A stretch of 64,000 bases of DNA from Pollenia angustigena (lineage: Eukaryota; Arthropoda; Insecta; Diptera; Polleniidae). The position numbers were made by a program, and so were the translations under genes. Location: NCBI GenBank assembly GCA_930367215.1, contig OV884060.1, positions 178,137,253 to 178,201,252 on the forward strand, read 5' to 3'. Every line of letters begins with the position of its first letter. Position 1 is the stretch's first letter. This document shows, one piece after another, positions 47,640-59,029 of the stretch. The notes beneath the pieces are model-generated. The model was given only the letters and a program-made list of their open reading frames with translations. It ran no database searches and was not told the origin of the DNA.

Positions 47640-48258
47640 CAGTACGCACTCGATATTCACGACTAATTGAAAACCTGACCGGTCGGGAAAATTTAATTTT
47701 CGCGTTAACAGAACCCACGATGTTATTGAAAAATTATGTCTTATTATTAAAATAAGAAGTAATTTTTATGTATTTTTTACATTTTTAATATTTTTAAAGA
47801 AACTGGAGATTTTTTTAAATAACAGCTTAATAACGTAGCTCATAAAATGCTGTTGTCGGCTTGTCATTTTCCAATGACCGATTTTATCATCCACTTTAAA
47901 TTGGTTTTTTTCATGAACACTTTCGTATTTATTCTCTGCTTGAGATTCTTACAATATCATTTGCTCCGTACCAATCTGTGCTACAAGAGAACCAATAGTT
48001 AAAAGGTCTTCGTTTTCTTCCCTAATTCAATTTTGTTAAATTTTCAAGGGCATATTGTCCTCTTCCCACCATTCACTGCTGAATTTGAGCAAGGCGTTCC
48101 AGGATTTTTGGATATTTAATACTGATATTTTCTCCCAGGACGTATCAAGAATCTGAACTGCATTTTTAAGATTGAAATTTTTTAGTTTAAACCTCAAATT
48201 CGTTTGCTTTTTCCCGAGCAAGTAGGAAGCATCCGATAATATAATATAATCGGCATTG
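47640..48258 (-). mobile_element. Pogo/Tigger-like transposon 3' remnant
   Basis: CAGTACGCACTCGATATTCA preceded by TA has the form of a pogo/Tigger terminal repeat (CAGTA...CTCGxTATxxxGA). The minus strand at about 48060-48220 reads NAVQILDTSWEKISVLNIQK then SWNALL, resembling the C-terminal part of pogo/Tigger DDE transposases (IxDAIYxxAxSWxxVxxxTIxxCWxKL). The N-terminal part is cut off where mariner-like copy D begins. Confidence 0.6.
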
Positions 48259-48305
48259 TAAAGGGTGGTCTATCCAAAACAAAAGATTTCAGAGAGTTAT
48301 CTCAA

Positions 48306-48333
48306 TTATAATAATAATAATAATAATAATAAT
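48306..48333 (+). repeat. (AAT)n microsatellite
   Basis: About nine AAT/ATA units directly beside the MITE. Confidence 0.9.
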
Positions 48334-48346
48334 TTGAATATTATAA

Positions 48347-48686
48347 TGGCCATTTTCTCAATGTATCGACAAACTGTCTGTTACTTAATGCCAACATTAA
48401 TTTATTGGACCGATAAACTGTCCGTTAACGATTTTGTTTTTCTCAATATACCGACAAAAAACATTGTTTTCAGTTGGCAACACCACTCAAAATACATGTA
48501 AAAGTTGTGAGTCAGCTGATTGAATTTATCTGTACGGCAAATAAAACGAAAATAAGTAATTGGCAGATGAGTGTCGGTTAGCTTTGCAATAAAATCGAAG
48601 CAAATGAGACATTGAGAAAACCAAATTTCTTTAATGTGCAGTTTTTCGTTGGGAAGAAAGATAATCGCCTAACAAGAAAATGGCCA
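48347..48686. mobile_element. 340-bp MITE, TAA duplication (copy 2)
   Basis: TGGCCATTTTCTCAATG...AAGAAAATGGCCA with TAA at 48344-48346 and 48687-48689; same length as, and inverted to, 5513-5852. Confidence 0.87.
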
Positions 48687-49635
48687 TAAAATGATCTATG
48701 TGCCGAATTATCTCATCATTTTGCTATTGAATTGTTCTTGACTTATTAATAAAAATTTTTTCTTTTAAATATCTGCAAAGAAAGATGTCAAACGGTGTCA
48801 AATCACAGGATCGTTGTGGCCTATTAATATCGCCACGATGTGAGATAACAAGGCCATTGAATTTTTCGCGCAAAATAGACATTATTTCGTTGGCTGTGTG
48901 GCAAGTGGCACCATCCTATTGCAACCAGGTCTATATCCCTTATTTATGGCCACAAGAAATCCGTCATCATCTCGCGAAAGCGAACACCTTTCAAGGTAAC
49001 TTCTTAGCCGACCTCATTTTCGAAGAAGTACGGCCCGATGATGCCGCCAGCCCATAAACCGCACTAAAAAGTCACTATTTGTGGATGCATCGGGTTTTAA
49101 ACAATTACTCCGGGATTCTCATTTGTCTAATTGTGGCAGAATTTGTTAACGAATTTACGAGGTGAAAGTGTGCCTCATCGCTGCAGATGATTTTCTTTGT
49201 AAAGTCACCATTCACTTCTGTCTGGCTTCAACAATCTTAATGCGCTGCTCAATTGTGAACATCTCTATGGTTGAATTTGTTAAACACTGAAACAAAGAAA
49301 TGTCATTTTAAATTGGGCAAAAAACTTGACATTAAGGTGTGACTCACAATAACCGTCGTGCAATATGGTTGGATCGGCTGTAGGAAATATCGCCCAAAGA
49401 AAAATGGCCCAAAAAAAAAAATGAAAAATCGCCCAAATGAAGAATCGCCCAAAAGAGAATGAAAAATAACCCAAAAAGTTATATATGAAATTTTGCCCAA
49501 AAGAAACGAAAAAGAGCCAAAATGAAAAATGACCCAAAAAGAAAAAACAAATTTTTTCCCAAAAAAGAAACTAAAAATTACCCATTTTGCAAAACAGTGT
49601 TTATTATTCATATAAATTTAGTAACTTACAAATGT

Positions 49636-49796
49636 AAGAGAAAAACATGTTTTATTATGTTCACAACCAACAAAACTATTTTTAAAGAAACTTATTTTAC
49701 CATAATGTGGTTGTCGGTGACAATGATTTGGTTAAATTAAACATAATATGGTCAACATTTTTTTAAAAATGGTTTTGTTGTTTTTTCTCTGGGTGC
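49636..49796. mobile_element. CACCCAGAG-type MITE, degraded copy
   Basis: GAGAAAAACATGTTTTATTA...ACCAACAAAACTATTTTTAA and the right end TTTTTTCTCTGGGTG match 58291-58516. Confidence 0.65.
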
Positions 49797-49827
49797 ATAT
49801 ATTAAACATATAACGAAAACACTTTTG

Positions 49828-50335
49828 GGCGCAAGGATTTTCTACTCTATGGTATAACAAAAACCGGCTTCGCTAACTAAAGCTTCTATGCATAGCAGGC
49901 CTTCGGCCGGTCCCAAGGATTTTCTCCTCTATGATATAAAAAAGTCCGGCTTCACTAGCTAAAGCTTCTCTGCGCAGACGGCCTTTGGGCGGGCGCAAGG
50001 ATTTTTTCCTTTATGGTATAACAAGTACCGGTTTCGCTAAGTAAAGCTTCTAAAATCTGCATTGTTTCCGAACGAAGGCCGACTTCGCAGATAAGCTTTA
50101 GTTATCGAAGCCAGTATTTGTTATACCATAGAAGAGAAAATCCTTGCGCCTGGCCGAAGGTCGGCTGGGCAGAGAAGCTTTAGTTAGCGAAGCCGGTTTT
50201 TGTTATACCATAGAGGAGAAAATCCTTGCACCCGGCCGAAGGCCGGCTTTGCAGAGAAGCTTTAGTTAGCGAACTGGTACTTCTTTTAATCAAAGAGGAG
50301 AAAATACCTGCGCCTGGCCATAGGCCGGCTATGCT
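49828..50335. repeat. 82-bp units, three direct and three inverted
   Basis: Each unit contains AAGGATTTTCTCCTCTATGG, a CCGGCTTCGCTAACTAAAGC segment and a GGCCTTCGGCCGG-type palindrome. Confidence 0.85.
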
Positions 50336-50662
50336 TTCGAGTTTGTCCACGGACACTTTGTCACTGTACGTTATGACATGCCACCTTTTTGCAATATGAC
50401 CCGTTATTTCTATAACTAACATTTAGTAATTCGTCGTATAGTAATAATGAATGATTTAGACAAATAGTATGCCCGAAAAAATGGGCTATTTTTCATATCA
50501 AAATTACCAAATTTAAAAAACGAAAAATCACCCAATTGTAACGAAAAATAGCCCAACAATTTTGGGTCACTTTTCATGTGAATTCAGGCCCAATTTTACA
50601 TGGAATTTTTTTGGGCGATTTTTCATTTATTTTTTTGGGCCATTTTTCTTTGGGGTGTAGGA

Positions 50663-52245
50663 CCGGAACAATTTAGGTGTTTCGTTGCTAATTAATGAAC
50701 AAACCTTATTTTGTTCAAAAATAGCTTAAACAAAGGAATAGTTAATAATAATCAATATTAATTATACGCACTGGATGACAATTTCATTGAAATTTATTTT
50801 CTGGCTAAATCGTTTTGCAAAAGAAAGTAAATTAAGTTCAATATATTCGGATATAGTTATCAAACTTACTAATATTTCGAAAGCCCAGCTTCTCACCTTT
50901 TTAATCTATACAGGATCATTTGATTTCTTCTAAAGACACCTTCAATTGAAGATGACTCTTAATAGTTTTCATTAAATCACAAGTTCTTTTTAGCCCATTT
51001 ACTTTTAGCGGGGTTTTTCTTGCCTTTATTCCAAATCTAGTCATATTCATGTCGTGTAATCATTTTATATTTTTTTAAATTCATTTGCATTTTCAAGTGT
51101 TGGTTTTTTTCTTCTTTTGTTAATAGATTTATTTGGTTTAAATTCCAACTGATAACAAATTTAAGGGAACATTAAATTTCTACTTAAGTTGGCTTGTTGC
51201 TTAGCAAACAAATAACAAAAAAAAAAAACAAATATAACTGGAAATAATAACTAGAATTAGATGCAAAAATAATTGACAGTTGTGTAAAATTTCCTATTGG
51301 AACTTTCGTTTTATTTCAATATTTTTAATACTTTTCGAATGAAGGCTTTAAACGCAACGTTCAATAGCAGCAATTAAACGTAGACTTTCGTAAGTCAATG
51401 TGAAATAAAGCAATTTTGTTTAAGTTTAATTAAGAGATTAAATAAATTAAATTATTAGATCTTTATTTAATTCGCTTTCAAAACAGAATATAAAAAGTAT
51501 TATAAATATATTTAAAATTCAAATGTGACCTCTTTTGCGGAATTTTTTTAAAATTTTAACAAATTTTTAGTTATTTTTTAATTCAATTTTTTACTTTTAA
51601 ATTTTCTAAAAAAAAAAAATTCAGTCACCTGGCAGAAATTATTGAAAAATAAACCAAAATTTTCACTAAAATTGATTCGTTATTAAAAATATACGACGTA
51701 TGATTTTTATTTCTTTAATTAATTTCCACATACAACATACGTATGTATGATTAATATTAATTGAAAAATAAATTGAAGCGTATGATTTATTTAAATTTTC
51801 TATTCTCTGTAAGAAAAAAGTTTGAAAGATAAATTTTAAAAAATTTCATTTAGCTTAAAGCAAACGAAATAGGAAAGAAAAAAAATTTTATCGCAAGAAG
51901 AATTTTAGAATTTTAATCAACAGGAAAACTGACCCAAAACTTATGAAGAATTAGCCTTAAAATTAAATTGATCACGGGGGTTACCGGGTATATGGATTCG
52001 AAAGAAAGAATTTACGAGTTCGAATAATTTGTACTGTGTGTTACGATTTTCGTTTTATTTGTTTCGAATGAAAGGAAATTTTTTTTACTTTATCGACAAT
52101 AAAAAATTCGAACAATAACTTTTTATCAAATTTCCCATTTGTTTATACAGTAAAAATTTTTCGAACTCGTAAAATATTTCTTTCGAATTTGAAAATTTTT
52201 ACGATATCCGTATGACTTGCTAAATTCCCAATTTTTCATATTTGA
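50663..52245. other. A+T-rich stretch, nothing recognised
   Basis: 51960-52200 contains paired GTTCGAA/TTCGAAC-type words but no clear element. Confidence 0.5.
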
Positions 52246-52249
52246 TAAA

Positions 52250-52520
52250 TACACTGAAATTTTTTGTTGAGGGAAAGCTAGCTTCTATGCGCATTTCACT
52301 GGTTGCTAAGGCCAGCTCATCAGGAAACCTTTTCCAAAGATTTTAGAAAAGCCAAAAATATTAAACAAATAAAACCCTAAAGCGAATAAGAATTATAAAC
52401 ACTCTAAGTCTTACTTGTAACAATATCAAAGCTTAAACAAAACACCAGCAATAAACAGTGAGTTTATCTTTTCTTACATCCCCCTACAATTGGCTGGGTT
52501 CTTTCCGACTCGAATTGTAG
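52250..52520 (+). repeat. Dispersed repeat R3 (copy 3)
   Basis: GCTAGCTTCTATGCGCATTT, CACTGGTTGCTAAGGCC, ATATCAAAGCTTAAACAA and ACAGTGAGTTTATCTTTTCT are shared with 46700-47000; the first half is shared with 16180-16375. Confidence 0.7.
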
Positions 52521-52743
52521 TTATAAATGGGTTAAAAGAAAAAACAAAATTAAAGAACAAACTGCTTCATTCTGTTGTCTTAGTAAGAAAACAACAACAA
52601 AAAACCAATTTGCCAATTCAGTTTTATGCACGGGCACGTGCAATAATATTATCAAAGTTATTTTCGAGAATACAAAGTTTACAATTAAAACGACATCCGA
52701 TATAAAAAAACATAGTTTTTAAAAATTTCTTAGTAAATTTTAA

Positions 52744-53025
52744 AAGCCCAGTTGTAATATGCATAAGCCGGCTTCAGCTACTGTCAAAATTAAACAAAAA
52801 GCCTCTCAAAAGCATTAAAAAAAAACAAAAGTAAAATAAAAAAAAAAAAATGCTATTCCATACGGAAATGGCGATCTGTTTCGCACGTTGCTTAAGCAAA
52901 TGCCAGTTTCATAAAATTAACCAAAAAGATTTCTTAAGCTCAATACGGTTCGACACATATGAATCGCATGTATTCGCACAATTGCTTGAGCCAACTTAAG
53001 CATATTAAAGTTAGGCCTTAACATA
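52744..53025. mobile_element. MITE with GGCC ends (copy 2), just upstream of the FAM13 exon
   Basis: AAGCCCAGTTGTAATATGC and AAGTTAGGCCTT ends with interior GCTACTGTCAAAATTAAACA, AAAGCCTCTCAAAAGC and TTTCGCACGTTGCTTAAGC, as in 11459-11730. It ends about 230 bp before the exon. Confidence 0.75.
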
Positions 53026-53220
53026 TTCTAAATCTTCGGACTTTTGAAATTTCTAATGCACTACAACTCTTTTAAATTTAAGTAAAAAATATTTTTTATT
53101 TAATTAAATAATAAAAACAAAACATTAAATATTTGTATAATAACTTTTCTTCAAAAGTTATATTTAAGAAAATAAATGTACATTTATCATTTATTTCAAA
53201 ATTTAACTAATAAAGTTTTT

Positions 53221-53252
53221 CTCTTTCTCTCTCTCTCTCTCTCTGTTTTTAG
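53221..53252 (+). promoter_or_regulatory. Polypyrimidine tract and 3' splice acceptor
   Basis: A pure (CT)n/T tract ends in TTTTTAG directly before the FAM13 exon. It is a strong acceptor and also a polymorphism-prone microsatellite, so tract length could influence splicing (inference). Confidence 0.75.
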
Positions 53253-55214
53253 TGCGGCATGCGCCATCCTAATACTGGACTAAGCGAAGACGACCTAAGT
53301 CGTCTTACTGGTTCTTCATCTTCGTCAGCATCTTGTCGTAATAATAATAATTGTAATACATTATCCTCCTCATCGTCTTCGTCATCATCATCCTCCTCCT
53401 CCTCGGCCACGTCGTCACCATCGGCCTCAACTTCTGGTGCTAATATACCAGATGTCTGCAAAAAACAACAAGAACAACAACATATCAAAAAGAAACATGA
53501 AACAAAATCTCCTTCAAAACATCATCATCATCAGCAACAACAACAACAACAGCAACAGCAACATAATGCATCATCATTACCAGAACAATTAGAAAATAAC
53601 AAAAATACACAAACACGTTTCAACTCCACATATCTGCCCGAGATCATAAATCCTTTAGAATGGCAAAAATCACGTAAACGCAAAGAACGTCTCGACAGCA
53701 GTTCATCCACAACACAGGATCGTAAATTGCAGCGTTCGAATAGTGAGGAACTCTTGCCTCAGGACAACGATGGCAAATTACAAAGCAATAATAATGTAGC
53801 CTCCACACCAGCCGACTTGGGTGTGAATGCTTTGAAATCTCTAAGAAATGCCGATAACATTAGAAGAGTTTCCTCCGAAGATTTTAAGCGTACACCGTAT
53901 GAGGTGTATGAACAGGAATTAAAAGAAGGCGACAATGGTTCGGGCTCCAAGGGCGGTTCGGATGAAAATGACGGCAGTTTGGCCAATCGGCAAGCTCAAC
54001 GCTGTCAGGCCTGGACAGTGGGAGTGCCCATTAAGGATATGACTAGAAGGTCACGTTATGAAACTAGTCCAGCCCGATCACAGCGCCACTCACCAATCAG
54101 GGTGTGCTTTAGTAGCAATGGCAAGCATCGCGACAATAGCGATGACAGTGAGTGTGAAAATGAACGACGCCGCAGCAGTGAACGTTTCTGTAAGTCTCGT
54201 GCTCCACCGGGACGTAAGGCTTCGGGTGTAACTAAAAAATCGACCAATTCCTCAAATGCCATCAGATACTTGCCCACAAAGTTAAACGATGAAAATGTTT
54301 ACAAATATGACTTGTCAACGTTAAAGAATGAAAGACGTGGCTTTATAAGCAAAAAATCTTCCTCGGCATCAACAGCGGCAGCAAATGCATCTGAGAAAAA
54401 TAATACCAACGATTTGAATGACAATAATTTGATTGATTTTAATAATTCGGCAACCAAACCTTTGGCCAAAAATATATCACCAACCGCCTCCTCAAACGGC
54501 TCCATAGATGATGCCAATATTAACATCACTCAACAACAGCAACAACAACAAAAGACATCAGCCAATAGCAGCAAGAACAGCAGTCAAAATAGTCTCCACA
54601 AACTTCCGCTAACCACCTCAGCTCAAGAAGCACTGCCATGGGATCGCTCGGTACCCGAAGATCAGACTCCCATTCTTAGTAGGCGTTATGCAACCGTACG
54701 CCCTCATTTAGTCGATTCCATTGATACGGCTGCCAAACTATCCAAAGTCAAACCATTTGCCCAGCCCTATCACAAACAACACCAGACTGCTGCCCAAATG
54801 TTGGCCAACGATCTGGATGATGACGACTCTATGGAATCCACGTTCAGAGCTTTTACCTCTTTGGAGAATATGAAGACACGCGAGCTCATGCAACAGGTTA
54901 TACCGAATGTTATGTCCTTCCAATCACCCGAGGAACGTATGAAACAGATCAATAAACGTGTTACTGCTTTGAAAAGGAAATTAATGCAATTAGAAGATTC
55001 CTATGAAGTGCGTTGTGGCTATAAACCTTCGCAGGCGGATCGTTTAAATGACAAATATATGAAACATATTCTATCGGAACTGAGTAAATTGCGCAAAGAG
55101 CGTCATGAACTTAAGGCAGATCCAATGGCCGCTTTAGGCTTAAAAGTCAGCGGTGGTTTGGATGCTGAACAGAAATTAATGAAAATGAAAGGAAGCTTGT
55201 CGGAAATTGAACAG
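53253..55214 (+). CDS. FAM13: Large internal exon of a FAM13-family protein
   Basis: The open frame runs 654 codons from the splice acceptor (AG at 53251-53252, preceded by in-frame TAG) to the GTGAGT donor at 55215, leaving phase 0. An ATG at 53259 could be the start if the preceding exon is non-coding; two extra in-frame codons (Cys-Gly) precede it. Numbering from that ATG: poly-Ser about 36-49, a His4/Gln10 run about 88-101, an RSNSEELLP stretch near 160, LPWDRSVPEDQTP at about 459, and a basic coiled coil at about 560-620 with ALKRKLMQLE and GYKPSQADR. The last block matches the pattern of the FAM13 C-terminal region (RxFExxFE...YRPSxxDK...LAKxRRQLKE) as I know it from the vertebrate proteins. 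FAM13 proteins are cytoplasmic/nuclear; vertebrate FAM13A has a RhoGAP domain in its long form, not visible here. The C-terminal exon(s) with the second conserved FAM13 block are not in the window. Family call fairly sure; orthology (Drosophila CG6424-like) is from memory. Confidence 0.82.
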
Positions 55215-55220
55215 GTGAGT
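55215..55220 (+). promoter_or_regulatory. 5' splice donor GTGAGT
   Basis: CAG|GTGAGT follows codon CAG of the FAM13 exon. It is a consensus donor; reading through it gives only two more residues before TAA at 55221, which supports splicing here. Confidence 0.8.
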
Positions 55221-56150
55221 TAATGTTCATGTCTAGATGTTAAGTGTAAAAACTACCATTTCGAATGTTTTCTTCTTTATAAACCTGTCCATTTACGAGA
55301 TATGCATACATACAAATGATATCTCAGAATAGTATTTTCTCTTTGTTAAAAGCCTGGACTAAATATCAGCTATTCCTATTTACGAAATTTATCGTTATTT
55401 ATTCTTATAAAAATGTTCTTTTTAAACACGGCGCACATTCATAAGACGTAACTGTTGCGCAACCGTTGAGTGTTTTTGAATGAAAATGTGTCCACTGTTT
55501 CAATAAGTCCCAATTCTTACGATGCAAGTCTAATTGATCAGCTTGCTATTTTATAGGCGAAAGAGACGAGGGGAAACGAAACGAGCACTCAGAAAATCAA
55601 AAGAATATTAAATTTCGTCAAATTCTCATTTAACCTTACGTGTGCGTTTTTTGTGTCACTAACACAATTACAAATATGTGAGTTTGATGGGCAAGCTTAA
55701 TTCGATATTTTATCGAATTTTCTACTTTCAAATTCAATTTTTTTTTTGTAAAATTTGGATATTTTTTCAAATTTCATTAGTTTTATTAAAATTATTTTTA
55801 AGAAAATGTTAATTTTTAACATTAAATAAAGTCTCTATGACGTTTTTTTTATTTTAGACAAGCATTTTTTTTACCATTTTGGTGTGGCAGCTCTAAATAC
55901 GTACATGTTTAATTTTTTACAGTGATGGAAAATAGAATACAATTTTCAGTACCTTTTTATTTTTATAATACCACGGTACCCCTACTTCAGTTTAAGTACA
56001 TTTTTTCTTTTGCTTCCTTGATTGAAATCCAGCGCGTTGCTATTCTTTGAAGCATTGCCAACTTATCAATAACATACCGGACAACCACAAAATTTGTTAT
56101 TCTTTTTTCTTTCATGTTGTTGGCTTGTTTTATTTACATCTATCTATCTT
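55221..56150. other. Intronic stretch, nothing recognised
   Basis: 55925-56030 includes GTACC/GGTACC words related to the 34-kb array. No exon supported. Confidence 0.5.
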
Positions 56151-56166
56151 CTATCTATATATATAA

Positions 56167-56179
56167 AACAGGATGCGTG

Positions 56180-56210
<31 letters not shown>

Positions 56211-56330
56211 CGTATGGATCGAAAACGGCTGGGCTGGGATTTTTGATTTTCGGTCTGCGGGCGGAGGGGCGTGGCCAAATCCAATTTTCATTCTTTTTTT
56301 ATTTTATTTTATTTTATTTTTAAGCCGTTA
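56167..56330 (+). repeat. (GTAT)n followed by a G+C-richer repeat head
   Basis: TATATAAAACAGGATGCGTG leads into about eight GTAT units and then AAAACGGCTGGGCTGGGATT. The arrangement is that of a dispersed repeat whose first bases expand as a microsatellite. Confidence 0.55.
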
Positions 56331-56391
56331 TCATGTTTTCAAAACGACATATCAAACTCTTAAATCGGTTATGTTGTTCCGAAGATATTTA

Positions 56392-56850
56392 AAAACAAGT
56401 AAGAGTGCTATATTCGGCTGTGCCGAATCTTATATACCCTTCACCATTGTGCGAGCAGAATATAGATCAACTAGATAAAAACTAAATAAAACTGGTAAAT
56501 ATTTTTTTAAAATCGTTTTTAGAACATACAAATTAAAAGAAAAATTCTCTTTGAAAAATTGAACCAGAGGACTAACAGTTTCTTAACTCAACCCCCTAGA
56601 CAACTGAACCATAAACGAACGTTGTTTGAATATCATTAAAATGAAATATGGCCCGAATAACAGACAACCGGTTTTGAACTTCGCTTTTCACAAGGACCCA
56701 GAATATATATACTTTATAGGGTGTAGGATCAATATTGTAGAAATTACAAACGGAATGACAAAGTTATATATACCCTTTTTACCTTCGGTGAAGGGTATAC
56801 GAAGAGTAATTTTTGGGAATTCAGTATTTCGGTTATAACTCAGCCATTTT
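56392..56850 (+). repeat. Hairpin-head element
   Basis: AACAAGTAAGAGTGCTATAT, TTCGGCTGTGCCGAA hairpin, CTTATATACCCTTCACC, then the inverted-type tail text AATATATATACTTTATAGGG, TTGTAGAAATTACAAACGG. Confidence 0.75.
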
Positions 56851-57472
56851 TTAACCGATTTGACAGATTTATATACCGACGTGTTTAAGAATAAATTTGC
56901 CAGTTATTATGGCATAATTTCTGAAGTGCAACTTTCTTTCAACTCCCTAATCGGACAAGGATAGAAGCATTCATTGGCCATTATTTGGAGACGTTTTTGA
57001 GAAAATCATATATATAAAATTTTTTTTGGTCAAGTAATTAATATCATTCTGAAAAAGTACTTGTCATATTAAAATGAATGAACTTTTTAGTTTTATGTTT
57101 TTTGTTTGACTTATTTTTTTTTAGCGAAAAGTATGTTTAACAGCCAATTTAACCAAGTTTAGTTATAAAGAACTACCAGCTATAACTGTCAAAACGCACT
57201 GTTAACTGGAAGTTAAGGTAATAGTTGGTTTTAACTGAACTTGGTGAAAATGGACGTTATAAAAAGTACCAAAAATGTTAAATAAAGTACTCTTTTGCTT
57301 GGTGGTCTTTATCATCTTAGTTTTTAAATTTTCCATCACTGCTTTATTATATATTTAATGTAGTCGGCTTCTCGCATTATATTAAATGTATGAGAATTTG
57401 CTGTTGTTGCTTTCATTTATTAATGAATGTTTTTATTTTACGCAGTTGGCTATGAGTTATAAATATGCATAT

Positions 57473-57600
57473 TTGTATGTATGTATGTATGTATGTATGT
57501 ATGTATGTATGTATGTATGTATGTATCTATGTATGTATGTATGTATGTATGTATGTATGTATGTATGTATGTATGTATATATGTATGTATGTATTTATGT
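57473..57600 (+). repeat. (GTAT)n microsatellite, about 125 bp
   Basis: About 30 GTAT units with single-base interruptions (TATCTATG, TATATG, TTATG). Confidence 0.95.
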
Positions 57601-58290
57601 TTGTCATAGTCATATACATATATGTACATATTTATTTAATAGTACTCTTATGTATTAACATAGGTCTGTCTATCTGTCTGTATGTGTGTGTTTATAAAGA
57701 GGCTTGTTTTTGTTTACATTTTAAAATAGCAGTCATATAGTTGTCTGATTCAGAGACATGTTGACATTTCTTTTACTCTTCAATATCTACATTAATATGT
57801 ATGGTAAATAAGCATGTATACTTATGTATTTATAAGTACCACCGGGAAAAAGAAAAAGAAAAGAGGCCTTCTAATTGGCAGACATAAGGCCTCCCAGCCA
57901 TATTCTAACTAAATTTCCAATTAAAACAGTGTCTCATTGGATATCAAGACTTTGTCTGCTACTTTTAAGGCTTCTAGAAGGCCTTCTTAAAATAATTAAG
58001 AATCTTAGGTCACTTATCTTAATGTGAAGTAAGTAAATCAATAACTTTTGAGTATTTTTTGTAAATTTAAAAATGAATTCCTAATCATTGTCACAAACAT
58101 ATGTACATATGTAAATATCTTCTAAGAAAACGATTTTGACAGGCCTTATCTTACAACTTAAAAAAAACCAATTTTGACAGCGCGTTGAGTAGTCAAGTGG
58201 TCTCTAAAAAAACTGTTTTGCTTTTGTTATTTTTAAAAATGGCAATTTATCTTTTTTTTTTTGTCAATCTATTATTATTATTAAACAATA

Positions 58291-58516
58291 CACCCAGAGA
58301 AAAAACATGTTTAAATATGGTCACCTCCAACCAAACTATTTTTAAAGAAAATTTTAAACATATTATGTTTATTAGAACCATATTATTGCCAGCGATAACC
58401 ATATATGGTTGTCGCTGACAATTATATGGTTATATTAACCATAATATGTTTAAATTTTTTTTTTTTAATAGTTTGGTTGGAGGTGACCATATTTAAACAT
58501 ATTTTTTCTCTTCGTG
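58291..58516. mobile_element. 226-bp foldback MITE, TA duplication
   Basis: CACCCAGAGAAAAAACATG / TTTTTTCTCTTCGTG ends, long complementary ATATGGTCACCTCCAACCAA arms, TA at 58289-58290 and 58517-58518. A degraded copy lies at 49636-49796. Confidence 0.85.
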
Positions 58517-58988
58517 TATACATTAGTGCTGGGATACTATCGATATTTTCTACTATCGATATTTATCGATAGTTCAGATTTCACTATTGATATATCGACA
58601 TTACTATCGACTGAATGTTTGTAATTGTGCAGGAAAAATTTAATTATTTTTTATAAGGCTACAGTTCGTTTCTTATATCACTTTATTGAATGTATGAGAC
58701 GTATGTATATACGCACGTTATTTTAGATGGCAGTTTTTTTTTAAATTGATAAGTACCTTTCTGAAAGAACCGAAGTAACAGGGACTGTAAGATATTCCAT
58801 TGCAACTCTAAAAAATTTTCTAAATTCTAAACCCAAGAAGGTAATCAATCTAGCAGACTTATCCTCTAATGGTCGTTCATTGTTTTGTCCTATACTTGCA
58901 ATTGCATTTGGATTTGCATTTTTTTACAACAGTACAAAAATATTTGACATTTCAGTCCCTATTCAAACATGTACAAATTTCGACTTAA

Positions 58989-59026
58989 AGGCCTTTAATT
59001 AGCAGTAAAATGCTAATTAAAGGCCT
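58989..59026. repeat. Perfect palindrome, 16-bp arms
   Basis: AGGCCTTTAATTAGCA and its exact complement around a GTAAAA loop, immediately before the non-LTR fragment. Confidence 0.9.
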
Positions 59027-59029
59027 GAA

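Larger units (their letters stand above)
48261..49378 (-). mobile_element. Mariner-like element copy D, defective and interrupted
   Basis: The left end AAGGGTGGTCTATCC follows TA (48259-48260). The right terminal repeat (GATCCAACC on the minus strand) is incomplete next to the foldback element. The minus strand carries a start like MEMFTIEQRIKIV (about 49265), then passes almost directly to the DEAHF-equivalent (about 49165), skipping the helix-turn-helix region. It goes on through GGIIGPYFFEN and the TTGGACGATAAG-equivalent to KDEIIRH near 48700. A 340-bp MITE sits in its distal part. Many stops. Confidence 0.75.
49386..50655. mobile_element. Compound foldback element
   Basis: The outer arms consist of many GCCCAAAA/TTTTTC-type words (49388-49600, inverted at 50475-50655). 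The inner arms consist of 82-bp G+C-richer units: three direct (anchors CAAGGATTTT at 49832, 49914 and 49996) then three inverted (AAAATCCTTG, same 82-bp spacing). TGTAGGA flanks both sides (49379-49385, 50656-50662). The design resembles Drosophila foldback elements. A CACCCAGAG-type MITE copy (about 49636-49796) lies in the left outer region. No coding. Confidence 0.8.

Noticed and set aside
48785..49057. Plus-strand ORF
   Set aside because: Antisense of mariner-like copy D.
53249..53488. Acidic minus-strand ORF opposite the FAM13 exon
   Set aside because: Antisense of the poly-Ser/CAN repeats; codon structure and splice signals support the plus strand.
55557..55690. Possible next FAM13 exon after a TTATAG at 55556
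   Set aside because: The frame is open in phase 0 but reads AKETRGNETSTQK..., without the conserved FAM13 continuation, and has no good donor.
57386..57740. Cys/Met/Tyr-rich ORFs over the GTAT array
   Set aside because: Direct translation of a (GTAT)n microsatellite.
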